Assembly: GCA_902623185.1 (NCBI GenBank)
Contig: CACNSW010000011.1
Coordinates: forward strand, 1-49,271
Length of the DNA stretch: 49,271 bases
Direction of reading: 5' to 3'
Origin: an uncultured SAR116 cluster alpha proteobacterium
GTDB lineage: Bacteria > Pseudomonadota > Alphaproteobacteria > Puniceispirillales > Puniceispirillaceae
Position 1 is the first letter of the stretch. Each line of letters begins with the position of its first letter. Both the position numbers and the translations under genes were made by a program. Positions 33,072 to 41,601 of this stretch are shown in pieces. The notes beneath the pieces were generated by a model that was not told the origin of the DNA, searched no databases, and was given only the letters and a program-made list of their open reading frames with translations.

Positions 33072-34086
33072 ACAATTAGAGTGAATTTGATATTTAAATG
33101 CGCCTATTGTCCTAAGTTAGGAATGGCGAATCGTTTATGGCCATTTGGAAAGTTAGCCAAACATTCCGGCAGTATGAATGGACTTAAGATGCCATGACCT
33201 AGTTTTCAAAAGAGAAGATAATTGTAAATTCGATGAAATCGCTGGAATAGCTCGGCCGGATAATCCACTACATGGTGGTGATTGGACACCTAGATACATT
33301 CGCATCAAAAACGACCCTTTTACCTCTATGGATATTTGTGTTCTCAGCCGAACCGGACTTAACTTCAATAAACATTTTGACGAAAACACTGGCACTGTAA
33401 TTTCGTTTGGTTAAACTAACTGCCTACCTGATTAACATTCTTTAAAGGTTGCTAAAGGTTAAGCTACACCGACTGTTTTTCGCTAGATGGGATCAGAAAA
33501 AACTCTTTGACCCCCTAGAAATAGGCGCCATTATCTCGTTCGAAAACGGCTCCATAACGCAGTAAGGTTACACCTGCACAAAGCTGATCATAACGATACG
33601 TGACATTAGGGACATCGTCCTGGAGACTAATGGTTCAGTCAGCCAGACTCCGATCATCAACCTTCTTCGCAGAGCTCATTTTTGTTTGAGAGACTTCTTT
33701 AGAATTTTCTAGTAAAGAATTACCGAAACTCCCAATACGCAAATAGTACGAAATCGGCCAAGAAAATGGCAAACAGGCCGAACAACAATTCAGAATCGGC
33801 ACTGGGCCTTTTGATAGGCTTGGGTCTAACAAGGATAAGTCAAACTTTCTTTTCCTCGAACAGAAACGCAACCGAGCGTCCGATGTTGTTGTTGGGTAGA
33901 CACTGAGTTACATGTGATAGTTTCACGAGCATCTGTGTAAAAAAGAGCAAAATGTGAATAGGTAGGTCATTGCCCACATGCAAGATGAAAAACTTCAATA
34001 TGCGTTTACGCAACCATCGAACATTGCTTCATGAAAGAAAAAGAAGGTTTTAGGCTCGTAGGTTAACCCACAAAATTTTACCGTCA
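33072..34086. other. gene-poor stretch of about 1 kb
   Basis: I see no recognisable gene. A 78-codon frame at 33178-33414 (+), starting MDLRCHDLVFKREDNCKFDE and containing GIARPDNPLHGGDWTPRYIR, has a protein-like composition but no ribosome-binding site. It could be a small gene or a fragment. A minus-strand frame at 33635-33871 looks like a chance frame. The right part, up to the lipoprotein gene, is AT-rich with no hairpin of note. Confidence 0.35.
33178..33414 (+). CDS. doubtful small hypothetical protein, 78 aa
   Basis: ATG 33178 opens a frame with balanced composition (two Trp/Tyr-rich patches, GGDWTPRYIRIKNDPFTSMD, then CVLSRTGLNFNKHFDENTG). No family is recognised and no Shine-Dalgarno sequence is visible. 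An overlapping minus-strand frame covers the same bases. It is kept at low confidence because the surrounding kilobase has no other candidate. Confidence 0.25.
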   Translation: MDLRCHDLVFKREDNCKFDEIAGIARPDNPLHGGDWTPRYIRIKNDPFTSMDICVLSRTGLNFNKHFDENTGTVISFG

Positions 34087-34362
34087 TCAGTTACTTATAT
34101 TCAGGTGGAATTGGAATTTTGGATTTGGCTGGTTTGGTAATCGGCAGTCTTTTTCACGCATCAGTTTCAAAATCCATCGCTTTCTAGCTTCAATATTTTC
34201 TCTCGATAATTGTTTTGCCTTCTTCCATTCCATGTGAAGATCAGAGCAAGTTCTATCGCCATCCCCTTCCAACACCAGTAATGATCCATCATTTTTGAAA
34301 CTACAGGCAGCAATAAACACCACAATGAGAAATAAACTAAGACGATTTACAATCCATCTCAT
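34087..34362 (-). CDS. small lipoprotein
   Basis: 91 residues from ATG 34362, with GGGAG nine bases upstream. The N-terminus MRWIVNRLSLFLIVVFIAAC is a lipoprotein signal with the lipobox I-A-A-C, so Cys20 should be lipidated. The mature part is short, hydrophilic and Lys/Arg-rich (EWKKAKQLSRENIEARKRWI) with two more Cys residues. The family is not recognised. It is divergent from the FG-GAP protein gene, with starts only about 65 bases apart, so the two share a promoter region. Confidence 0.65.
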   Translation of the reverse strand: MRWIVNRLSLFLIVVFIAACSFKNDGSLLVLEGDGDRTCSDLHMEWKKAKQLSRENIEARKRWILKLMREKDCRLPNQPNPKFQFHLNISN

Positions 34363-34425
34363 CTTGACTAACTCCCATTTTTGACACATCAGATTCGCAC
34401 CCAAAAAAAATTTCAAAGGCCTTTC

Positions 34426-35865
34426 ATGCTCAAGAATTTTACACATTTTTTTAGTCTAACTTCGCTTTTAACATGGTTATTGTGCGGCATCATTCCAGCG
34501 CATGCAGATTTTTTTATCAATCAGAGTCACAGGATTTCAGAAAACCCTCCCCGACTTAGCTACGGGGTATCGGTTGCAGATCTAGACAAAGATGGATCAA
34601 ACGAGTTTATCGTCACCGGGTTTGGTTATCCCAATCTAGCGCTGAGCTATAAAAATGGGATTTTATCAAATCGTGAGATAGATAAGGTGTTCACGGATGA
34701 AAGCAGAAAGACAATCGGTGTAGCTGCCTGCGACGTAGACGGCGATGGTTTTGAAGAAGTCTACTTTCTCAATACAGATAGTTACAGCGGTGAGAAGGTC
34801 CTAGCAGATCGTCTTCTTGATTTTCAATCGGCCAATGTAGATTTATTTGAGATCCATGAAAACCAGCCAGTCGCGAATTTGACGGCAGGACGCTCTGTAG
34901 CCTGTGTCGATCGAAAAGGTGATGGAAGGTACGCGATTTATGTTTCAAATTACGGCGGACCCAGCCGACTTTATGAGATAAAACAAAATATCGTTACGGA
35001 TATCGCGAATCAGCTTGGTATGGATAGGGTAACCGGTGGCAGGGCAGTTGTCTCGGGACATATCCTAGGTGATCGAAATGATCTTTTTGCCGCTAATGAG
35101 AGGGGACCCAATTTTCTGTACCAAAATATCAATGGTGATTTCCTAGATAGAACAGTGGAATATAATATCGCTGACACGCTACAAAACGGGCGAGGCACTG
35201 CTCTAGCAGACATCATGTATAATGGTCGTCTGGGAATTATCATTGGCAACTGGAACGGCTATCACCGCCTTTTTGCCTCGGATAAAAATAATTTTCATGA
35301 CCTAGCTACGGCTGAGTTTAAAGAACCATCAAGGATCAGAACCGTAATTAGTGCTGATTTCGACAATGACGGTTACGACGAGATTTTTTTTAACAATATA
35401 GGCCAACCAAACCGTATGTTCCGCTTGTTGGAAAATGGAATACTAGAGCGCGTGGAATTAACGGCGGCATTAGAGAGCGAGGGTCTCGGTACAGGTGCTG
35501 CGGTCGCAGACATTGACGGCAACGGCATTCTAGATCTTCTAATTGCTCATGGAGAGAGTGCACCTCAACCCTTAAGCTTGTTCACTGCAGACCTAGCTTC
35601 AGCTGGCAGATTTGTTCGTATACAACCCGTTAATCTAAATGGCGCCCCCGCTCGTGGTGCTACGGTAACCCTAAATACGAATCTGCGCTCACATGCAAAA
35701 ACCATAGATGCTGGAAGCGGATATCTCTGCCAGATGGAGCCTGTCGCACATTACGGATTGCGAAAAAACGAAATCATAAAGTCAGTCTCAGTCCTATGGA
35801 CAGATGGAACAGAAAAAATACTGACCATTATTGAAGAACGCAAAACCCACATTGTCCGACAATAA
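34426..35865 (+). CDS. secreted FG-GAP/VCBS repeat protein with UnbV (CRTAC1-like) C-terminus
   Basis: 479 residues with a signal peptide ending near IIPAHADFF. The body is a run of FG-GAP/VCBS blades with calcium-binding loops: DLDKDGSNEF, DVDGDGFEEV, DFDNDGYDEI and DIDGNGILDL. The last 90 residues (GAPARGATVTLNTN, ETC-type AGSGYLCQMEPVAHYGL, VSVLWTDGTEK) form an ASPIC/UnbV domain. Such beta-propeller proteins are extracellular or periplasmic binding proteins; the vertebrate relative is CRTAC1. ATG 34426 is chosen because AAAGG precedes it and the signal peptide starts there. It is followed after 17 bases by a Cys-rich secreted protein, implying an operon. Confidence 0.85.
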   Translation: MLKNFTHFFSLTSLLTWLLCGIIPAHADFFINQSHRISENPPRLSYGVSVADLDKDGSNEFIVTGFGYPNLALSYKNGILSNREIDKVFTDESRKTIGVAACDVDGDGFEEVYFLNTDSYSGEKVLADRLLDFQSANVDLFEIHENQPVANLTAGRSVACVDRKGDGRYAIYVSNYGGPSRLYEIKQNIVTDIANQLGMDRVTGGRAVVSGHILGDRNDLFAANERGPNFLYQNINGDFLDRTVEYNIADTLQNGRGTALADIMYNGRLGIIIGNWNGYHRLFASDKNNFHDLATAEFKEPSRIRTVISADFDNDGYDEIFFNNIGQPNRMFRLLENGILERVELTAALESEGLGTGAAVADIDGNGILDLLIAHGESAPQPLSLFTADLASAGRFVRIQPVNLNGAPARGATVTLNTNLRSHAKTIDAGSGYLCQMEPVAHYGLRKNEIIKSVSVLWTDGTEKILTIIEERKTHIVRQ

Positions 35866-35882
35866 AAATAGGGATTTAGCCC

Positions 35883-36602
35883 ATGCCATTAAGACGCTCA
35901 TTAAAATTACTCTCGCTTCTTTTGATCAAGCTTTTATGCCTTACCTCATTTCAAATGAGTCACGCAAAAGAGCCCCGCTCAGATGATTTGCTGTATGCAG
36001 AATTACGGGCAAATTGGGTTGATATTTTTCCTTCTGGCAACCGAAATGCAGGTGGTGCAGTATTTTTTAAATATATCCTTGATAATTACAAAGACTATCG
36101 CGAGTTCTTGACGATGAACCGGTTTTATTGTCCGGTATCGGGCTCGTTCGTACCACCTGAAGCAGAACCAGAGTTTGTGTATGCAAATGACAGCAAAACT
36201 GGAAAGCCAACCTGTGGAAGCCTCTATCGCTGCTGTTGGCCATGCGCATGTGACATTATGAGAATGGCAGAGGTAAAAAAGATTCCTTTCGAATTCAAAA
36301 ATGACGTGGTTGAACTTCATGCATTAGTGATTGATAACCCCTGCGTAAAAAACACATTTCCAAAAGAAGTGCTGCGGAATGACTTTTGTGAAGGAGAGCA
36401 AATCAATGGAGATAGGGTGTATTCATTTAACAATATGATCGTAGTTGGACTTTTACATGATGGTTTTCAATGTACCCTGGAACAAGTAGCTTGGATCGGA
36501 CTTCATCGGATCACGGGAGGGCAATGTAGTTTAAGAAATACGACGCCCATGGATAAGCTTGAGGCAGGTATGGGTGATATATTTCTTAAACTTGCGAAGT
36601 AA
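35883..36602 (+). CDS. Cys-rich secreted protein of unknown function
   Basis: 239 residues. A clear signal peptide (LKLLSLLLIKLLCLTSFQMSHAK) is followed by a mature domain with eleven or so Cys. A cluster, CGSLYRCCWPCACDIMRM, sits mid-protein, and FYCPVSGSFVPPEAEPEFVY precedes it. This spacing (C-x5-CC-x2-C-x-C) could bind a metal or form disulfides. I do not recognise the family. It sits 17 bases behind the FG-GAP/UnbV gene with GGGA before its ATG, so the two are probably translated from one mRNA and could form a secreted pair. Confidence 0.7.
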   Translation: MPLRRSLKLLSLLLIKLLCLTSFQMSHAKEPRSDDLLYAELRANWVDIFPSGNRNAGGAVFFKYILDNYKDYREFLTMNRFYCPVSGSFVPPEAEPEFVYANDSKTGKPTCGSLYRCCWPCACDIMRMAEVKKIPFEFKNDVVELHALVIDNPCVKNTFPKEVLRNDFCEGEQINGDRVYSFNNMIVVGLLHDGFQCTLEQVAWIGLHRITGGQCSLRNTTPMDKLEAGMGDIFLKLAK

Positions 36603-36811
36603 AATTGCAGTTCCAAACCATCACAAGCATTAAGACGGTGGTTTTTTGAAATAAATCAACAAAAACCGATTTGCATGAACCAAATTCAGGAGTGGAAGAG
36701 AGATCGAGGCATAGTGATGCTTCTTTTTTGAATATGGATTTCAATGGTTAAATCTGTTTTTGTGTATGCCGCCAGTCTAACGAGAGAGCCAATTCAGAGG
36801 AAACAACGCAA

Positions 36812-37690
36812 ATGGAAAATCACAAAAGTCAATTCGATGGAGCCGTGTCAAAATTTTTTGAAAAACATGCGCCAAGTGAGCTTCGTGTTGCCATTCAAAA
36901 GGCAAAAAAAAATCAAATTATATCCGACCACTACCCTTACGAAAAACGTCTCAAACGTGACATTTACGAAGGGTCAATGTACCGGCTTCAGATTGAACTG
37001 GCTAAATTCCAAAATTGGTTGCGATCATCCAAAGAGCGAGTGGTAGTTGTCTTTGAAGGGCGAGATGCCGCAGGTAAAGGCGGCGTCATTAAACGTGTGA
37101 CTGAAAATCTCAATCCCCGAAATACGAATGTCATTGCTCTTACTAAACCATCTAACACGGAAAAGGGACAGTGGTATTTTCAGCGTTATATTCATCATTT
37201 ACCTACTATCGGAGATTTAGTGCTATTTGACCGAAGTTGGTACAATCGTGCCGTTGTCGAGAGGGTTTTTGAGTTTTGTACGGAAGATGAGGCAAACTCT
37301 TTTTTCGCCCAAGTGCCAGCGTTCGAAAAAATGATGACAGACGACGGAATCACACTCATAAAAATATGGCTAAATGTAAGCCGGGCCGAACAGATCAGAC
37401 GATTTCTCTCCAGAGAGACAGATCCGCTTAAACAATGGAAACTATCTAATATCGATGTTGAGGGTCTCTCAAAATGGGAAGAATACTCAGAAACAATCCG
37501 TAGCACTTTTAAAAAAACTGACCTGCCCTTCGCCCGATGGACAATTGTAAAATCAGACGACAAAAGACGAGCACATATCCAAGTTATTCTGAATATCCTA
37601 TCTCGTTTTGACTATGAAGGAAAAGATGATTCATTAATTTCTTGGGTTGATCCGTTGATCTGTGGTAGCGCCGATATCTGGTCTGGGTAA
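36812..37690 (+). CDS. ppk2: polyphosphate kinase 2 family protein
   Basis: 292 residues, the usual length for a one-domain PPK2. Walker A is FEGRDAAGKGGVIKRV, the following block is YFQRYIHHLPTIGDLVLFDRSWYNRAVVERV with Walker B Asp and the lid Arg residues, and SRAEQIRRFLSRETDPLKQWKLS is the conserved C-terminal region. It transfers phosphate between polyphosphate and nucleoside di- or monophosphates in the cytoplasm. The subclass cannot be fixed without a tree. GAGGA lies about nine bases before ATG 36812. It is monocistronic. The preceding 200 bp contain an overlapping frame that I take as a shadow. Confidence 0.92.
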   Translation: MENHKSQFDGAVSKFFEKHAPSELRVAIQKAKKNQIISDHYPYEKRLKRDIYEGSMYRLQIELAKFQNWLRSSKERVVVVFEGRDAAGKGGVIKRVTENLNPRNTNVIALTKPSNTEKGQWYFQRYIHHLPTIGDLVLFDRSWYNRAVVERVFEFCTEDEANSFFAQVPAFEKMMTDDGITLIKIWLNVSRAEQIRRFLSRETDPLKQWKLSNIDVEGLSKWEEYSETIRSTFKKTDLPFARWTIVKSDDKRRAHIQVILNILSRFDYEGKDDSLISWVDPLICGSADIWSG

Positions 37691-37917
37691 TAAGATACAG
37701 ATTTGATTGACTAGCAAAAAGCCTAATTGCCGTCCTCACCACTAGTTCGCGCTGATTTACCGCTGATGACGCGTACTTGCTCCACTTGGGCAAAGCGTCA
37801 TTCACACTTCCCTCCTGGCCTAAATGAAATCAAACTCAGGTCACACACTGGTTGAAAAAATGAATATTTAGGAAATTTTTGTTAATTATCTAAATCTCAA
37901 AAACGAGGAAATCATTG

Positions 37918-37996
37918 CAATGTCATGCTCAGTTGGACAGAGCGCTGCCCTTAAAAGGCAGAGGTCATAGGCTGGACCCAAGTATAGTGCAACATT
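37918..37996 (+). pseudogene. decayed tRNA-Arg-like sequence
   Basis: GCTCAGTTGGACAGAGC forms a perfect D-arm. CTGCC-CTTAAAA-GGCAG forms a perfect anticodon arm whose loop would read UAA, followed by an AGGTC variable loop. The arms GAGCGCTGCC and GGCAGAGGTC are those of bacterial tRNA-Arg(CCG). The T-arm, however, is broken (GGCTGGACCC instead of GGTTCGAATCC), and the acceptor stem pairs only partly and after extra bases (AATGT 37919-37923 with ACATT 37992-37996). I call it a tRNA remnant, not a working tRNA. tRNA 3' ends are common integration sites, so it may mark an old insertion. Confidence 0.5.
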
Positions 37997-38021
37997 TTCC
38001 ATCTAAGATGTTTGAGGCGTT

Positions 38022-38153
38022 TTAAGACCAGTAAGAGACACAATTATAGATAACAATAATGACAATGCAGACAATGCCCATAATTACAAGAAGTGAATGA
38101 AAGAAGTCACTCACAAGCGCTTCTATAAGTTGCTTAGTCTTAACCGGACCCAT
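38022..38153 (-). CDS. tiny single-helix membrane protein, 43 aa
   Basis: Begins MGPVKTKQLIEALVSDFFHS and continues into a strongly hydrophobic helix rich in Ile and Val that ends YNCVSYWS. The ATG lies five bases after the stop of another small membrane frame (38159-38329), suggesting coupled translation. No family is recognised. The amphipathic N-terminus plus single helix is typical of small regulatory or accessory membrane proteins. Confidence 0.4.
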   Translation of the reverse strand: MGPVKTKQLIEALVSDFFHSLLVIMGIVCIVIIVIYNCVSYWS

Positions 38154-38158
38154 CACAG

Positions 38159-38329
38159 TTACCAGGTAGAAATTGATGCAGTTAATATCATCCAGACTAG
38201 CGTTAATACAATCCAGAATTGAATGTAACCTATATTCTTAAATGGATTTTCAGTGTCACTTTTTGTTATCTGTTCTAAGTATTGATAAAGAAGTCTCTAA
38301 TAGCGTTGGAAAAAAATTTGGAATTGCAT
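38159..38329 (-). pseudogene. small membrane protein frame interrupted by an amber codon
   Basis: From ATG 38329 the frame gives MQFQIFFQRY, then TAG at 38297-38299, and continues open for 45 codons (RLLYQYLEQI, then TKSDTENPFK, then a membrane helix, IGYIQFWIVLTLVWMILTAS). The part after the stop has no usual start codon until near its end, yet it looks like real protein and is followed closely by a second tiny membrane protein. The options are a recent nonsense mutation or stop-codon read-through. Confidence 0.35.
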
Positions 38330-38455
38330 TGTTCTAAAAAAAGACAAAAATAAAAACGCAACAGCTTCCCATTCAAATTTGATAAACTTTCGACACCCAG
38401 GTTGAGTTCTGACTGAAACAATGTGCTCCTTAAAGACAGACTGATTAGGCCTATT

Positions 38456-40924
38456 ATGCCCGAAATTCAAAAAGACAAGACAAAGACAGGCAAACCCCTG
38501 CCCTCTCACGCCCGGGTAGTTGTGATCGGCGGTGGTGTGGTTGGATGTTCCATCCTGTTCCACCTCGCCAAATTTGGCTGGAAAGACGTTATATTGCTTG
38601 AACGCGATGAGTTGACCTCTGGCTCAAGTTGGCACGCGGCTGGACAAATTCACACGATCAGCTCAGATCCAAACATTAGCCGCCTGCAAAGTTATACGAT
38701 CGACCTCTACAAAGAGATTGAGGAAACATCAGGCCATTCGGTTGGGCTGCATATCACTGGTGGATTTTACGCTGCCTCAACCAAAGAGTGGTACAATTAT
38801 CTAAAGCGAGAGCGCTCCAAGGCACGCTACATGGGATTGTCTCAAGAGTTTATTTCACCAAGTGAGCTGGCTGAACGGCACCCGTTGATTGACCCAAAGC
38901 ATTATTATGCGGCGCTGTGGGATGATCAGGACGGTGATCTAGACCCATCAGGTGCAACATATGCCTTTGCCAAGGCCTCGCGTGTTCATGGTGCTCAATA
39001 CTTCACTCATTGTGGAGTGACAGCCATGTCACAGCGCCCTGACAGTTCATGGGATCTGACGACACCTAAAGGGCAAATTAATGCCGAACAGGTTGTCAAT
39101 TGCGGTGGCCTGTGGGCGCGTGAAGTGGGCTACATGTCCGGCATACATCTGCCAGTGCAACCGATGGAGCACCACTACCTAATCACAGAACAAATTCCAA
39201 TGATTGCTGAGCGTATGCGGGCTATGGGCGAAGCAGGTAGGCTGCCCGCAGGCATAGACTATGAGGCCAATCTTTATTTCCGCCAAGAGCGTCAGGGCAT
39301 GCTACTGGGCACCTATGAGCCAAAATCGACCCCTTGGAAAATAGAGGGTACACCATGGGACTTTGGGCATGAACTGTTGCAACCTAATCTTGACCGTATC
39401 TCTGACCGTCTTGAAATGTCTTTTGATCGAATACCCGCTATTGGGGAAGCGGGCATAAAGAACATGATCAATGGCCCATTCACATTTGGTCCAGATGGCA
39501 ACCCAATGATTGGTCCAGTTCCAGGCATGAAGAATTATTGGGTTGCAGTGGGGGTTATGGCTGGCTTCTGCCAGGGTGGTGGCGTTGGCCTGACCCTAGC
39601 CGAGTGGATGATCGAAGGTGAACCATCCATCGATGTTTGGGCTATGGATGTTGCCCGCTTCGGCGACTTTGCTACACCTGATTGGGGCACAATTAAATCA
39701 TCTGAAAACTATGAACGCCGCTTTGTAATGACGTTTCCGAACGAGACCTTGCCAAAAGGACGCATGCAAAAGACGACGTCGCTCTATGACAGGCTTGTTG
39801 CCAAAGGCGCTTTGATGGGCCAGGACTTTGGGCTTGAAAATGCGCTGTGGTTTGCCAACAACCAACTAGATGCTCACGAGGGCCCAACTTTTGAGCGTAA
39901 TCGTAGCCATAAATATGTTGCACGCGAGGTAGCAGCTGTACAAACAGCTGTAGGTGGTACTGAAATTGCCAACTTTGCTAAGCATGAGTTCAAAGGCAAA
40001 GGGTCACGTGCTTATCTTGACAACATACTTGCAGGCTATATTCCTAAGCCTGGCCGTCTCACGCTCACGCCAATGCTTACGCACAAGGGCAAGCTTTATG
40101 GGGATCTGACAGTGGCTTGTCTTGCTGAGGATCATTTCATGTTGTTTGGTTCAGGCGCTATGCAGGAAGCGCATCGCCGCTGGTTCGAAAACAATCTGGC
40201 GGAGGATGTAAGCTACGCCAATGTCTCAGACGACTGGCAAGGCATCGCACTGTCTGGCCCAAAATCGCGGACACTTCTGTCGCGGATCTCCCGAGATGAT
40301 ATAGGTCCTGAGGCCTTCAAATTTCGTGACTCGCGTCAAACGTTTATAGGCGGTGTCCCCGTAATTTTAAACCGGATTAGCTTTTCTGGAGAGCTGGGCT
40401 ATGAGATCTATTGCAAGCCGCAATATCTTTTGCGACTTGCAGAAGCGATCGAGGATTCTGGTGCCGATCTGGGCTACAGTTGGTATGGCGCCCGTGCGCT
40501 CATGTCAATGCGATTGGAAAAAGGATGGGGTGTCTGGACACTTGAATTCCGTCCCGATTTCAACGCTATCGAGAGCGGCATGGATAGCTTTATAAACTGG
40601 AAAAAAGAATTTGTTGGTAAACAGGCAACTCAAGCTTTCCGCAAAGAAGGTGTAAAACGGAAGCTTGTTACCATCACCATTGATGTAAAGGGGATCGATG
40701 TTTCGAATGACGAAGCGATTCTTAAGGATGGTAAAGCCGTCGGATATGTCAGTTCTGGAGGCTATGCGCATCGCGTTGGTAAGTCCATGGCAATGGGCTA
40801 TGTTGCGGCAGAACATGCGGCGGCTGGCACATCTTTACAGGTTGAGATTCTTGGAGAGTTCTTTGAGGCCACAGTCTTGGGTGCACCTGCTTATGATCCG
40901 ATCGGCACAAATATGCGGTGCTGA
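38456..40924 (+). CDS. FAD-dependent dimethylglycine/sarcosine dehydrogenase-type enzyme with folate domain
   Basis: 822 residues. The N-terminal FAD-binding domain opens with ARVVVIGGGVVGCSILFHLA and has SSWHAAG, where His60 corresponds to the covalent-flavin His of dimethylglycine dehydrogenase. The FAO_M-type middle is followed by a GCV_T tetrahydrofolate-binding domain (from about 425), with AYLDNILAGYIPKPGRLTLT, VSDDWQGIALSGPKSR, GELGYEIYCKPQYLL and the GCV_T C-terminal barrel. It oxidatively demethylates N-methylated glycines and passes the formaldehyde unit to folate; this fits glycine-betaine turnover in marine bacteria. The exact substrate is not resolved. ATG 38456, with AGG six bases before it, is preferred over GTG 38423. 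It is monocistronic. Confidence 0.88.
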   Translation: MPEIQKDKTKTGKPLPSHARVVVIGGGVVGCSILFHLAKFGWKDVILLERDELTSGSSWHAAGQIHTISSDPNISRLQSYTIDLYKEIEETSGHSVGLHITGGFYAASTKEWYNYLKRERSKARYMGLSQEFISPSELAERHPLIDPKHYYAALWDDQDGDLDPSGATYAFAKASRVHGAQYFTHCGVTAMSQRPDSSWDLTTPKGQINAEQVVNCGGLWAREVGYMSGIHLPVQPMEHHYLITEQIPMIAERMRAMGEAGRLPAGIDYEANLYFRQERQGMLLGTYEPKSTPWKIEGTPWDFGHELLQPNLDRISDRLEMSFDRIPAIGEAGIKNMINGPFTFGPDGNPMIGPVPGMKNYWVAVGVMAGFCQGGGVGLTLAEWMIEGEPSIDVWAMDVARFGDFATPDWGTIKSSENYERRFVMTFPNETLPKGRMQKTTSLYDRLVAKGALMGQDFGLENALWFANNQLDAHEGPTFERNRSHKYVAREVAAVQTAVGGTEIANFAKHEFKGKGSRAYLDNILAGYIPKPGRLTLTPMLTHKGKLYGDLTVACLAEDHFMLFGSGAMQEAHRRWFENNLAEDVSYANVSDDWQGIALSGPKSRTLLSRISRDDIGPEAFKFRDSRQTFIGGVPVILNRISFSGELGYEIYCKPQYLLRLAEAIEDSGADLGYSWYGARALMSMRLEKGWGVWTLEFRPDFNAIESGMDSFINWKKEFVGKQATQAFRKEGVKRKLVTITIDVKGIDVSNDEAILKDGKAVGYVSSGGYAHRVGKSMAMGYVAAEHAAAGTSLQVEILGEFFEATVLGAPAYDPIGTNMRC

Positions 40925-41062
40925 CGGTAAGGCTGGTGGCGAAGGTTTTTGCCAAATTTGTTTATACACGCAGAAGCCTCGTTATCTAAGTTTAATTTCC
41001 AATGATTGCTGGTGGTTAGAAAATTGAGTTTGTGTGTTGACGTGCAGTCGCAGATTAAAAGT

Positions 41063-41428
41063 TTAATCAGTGAGGGTCGGTTTGATTTCAGTTACATTGG
41101 TTTGCAGCATTTTCACTACTTCAGTCTGAGTGATCGCAAGGGCGATGGCTACAAACTCAATAGCTCGATCATCGTCCATGCCTCGTGCCTTATAACTGCT
41201 AAAGAGAGCCGATGCTGTACGCGACTTTGCTGTTGCCCTTTTTTTATTATTTCGTCCACTTTTTTTTTGCCCTTTAACACCCATCAATATGTCTTGGATT
41301 TTTTTCCGAACATTAGCGTTATCACCAAAAGGGTCTGAGAAATCGACGTGGGCGAGTGCTTCCGCAAGCAAACGCCGGTTCCCAGTTTTTTCAAACTCAT
41401 TCCATAATTGACGGACAATATATTCCAA
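41063..41428 (-). CDS. hypothetical protein, 121 aa, with basic linker
   Basis: Family not recognised. An N-terminal helical region (EYIVRQLWNEFEKTGNRRLL then AEALAHVDFSD) is followed by a Lys/Arg/Ser-rich linker (KGQKKSGRNNKKRATAKSRT) and a C-terminal helical part (FSSYKARGMDDDRAIEFVAI). The basic linker may touch nucleic acid. The only start available after the upstream stop is TTG 41428, without a clear Shine-Dalgarno sequence, so the start is uncertain. It is divergent from the DUF3108 gene. Confidence 0.55.
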   Translation of the reverse strand: MEYIVRQLWNEFEKTGNRRLLAEALAHVDFSDPFGDNANVRKKIQDILMGVKGQKKSGRNNKKRATAKSRTASALFSSYKARGMDDDRAIEFVAIALAITQTEVVKMLQTNVTEIKPTLTD

Positions 41429-41601
41429 CTAAAAGGCTAACTGACTATTAAACATACTACCAATATAGTCTTTTTTCTTAATAGAAAAAAGCCCTTGGTA
41501 ATTGAAGTACGAATCACCAAAACATAATAAAAGGATGTCTGACATATGTTGCCATTAATTAAAGGCCCTAATCTTGCGTTATCGATTTGGAGAAAGAGTC
41601 C

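Noticed and set aside
34010-34446. Longer start for the small lipoprotein at 34446
   Set aside because: The extra 28 residues overlap the divergent gene's leader and start and would put the lipobox in the middle of the protein; ATG 34362 has a good ribosome-binding site.
36744-37046. 100-codon plus-strand frame overlapping the start of the PPK2 gene
   Set aside because: It is in another frame over a gene with clear PPK2 motifs and has no family; it is a shadow.
37918-37996. A working suppressor-like or Leu tRNA with UAA anticodon
   Set aside because: The T-loop lacks TTC, the T-stem and acceptor stem do not pair, and a Leu tRNA would need a long variable arm. It is treated as a remnant.
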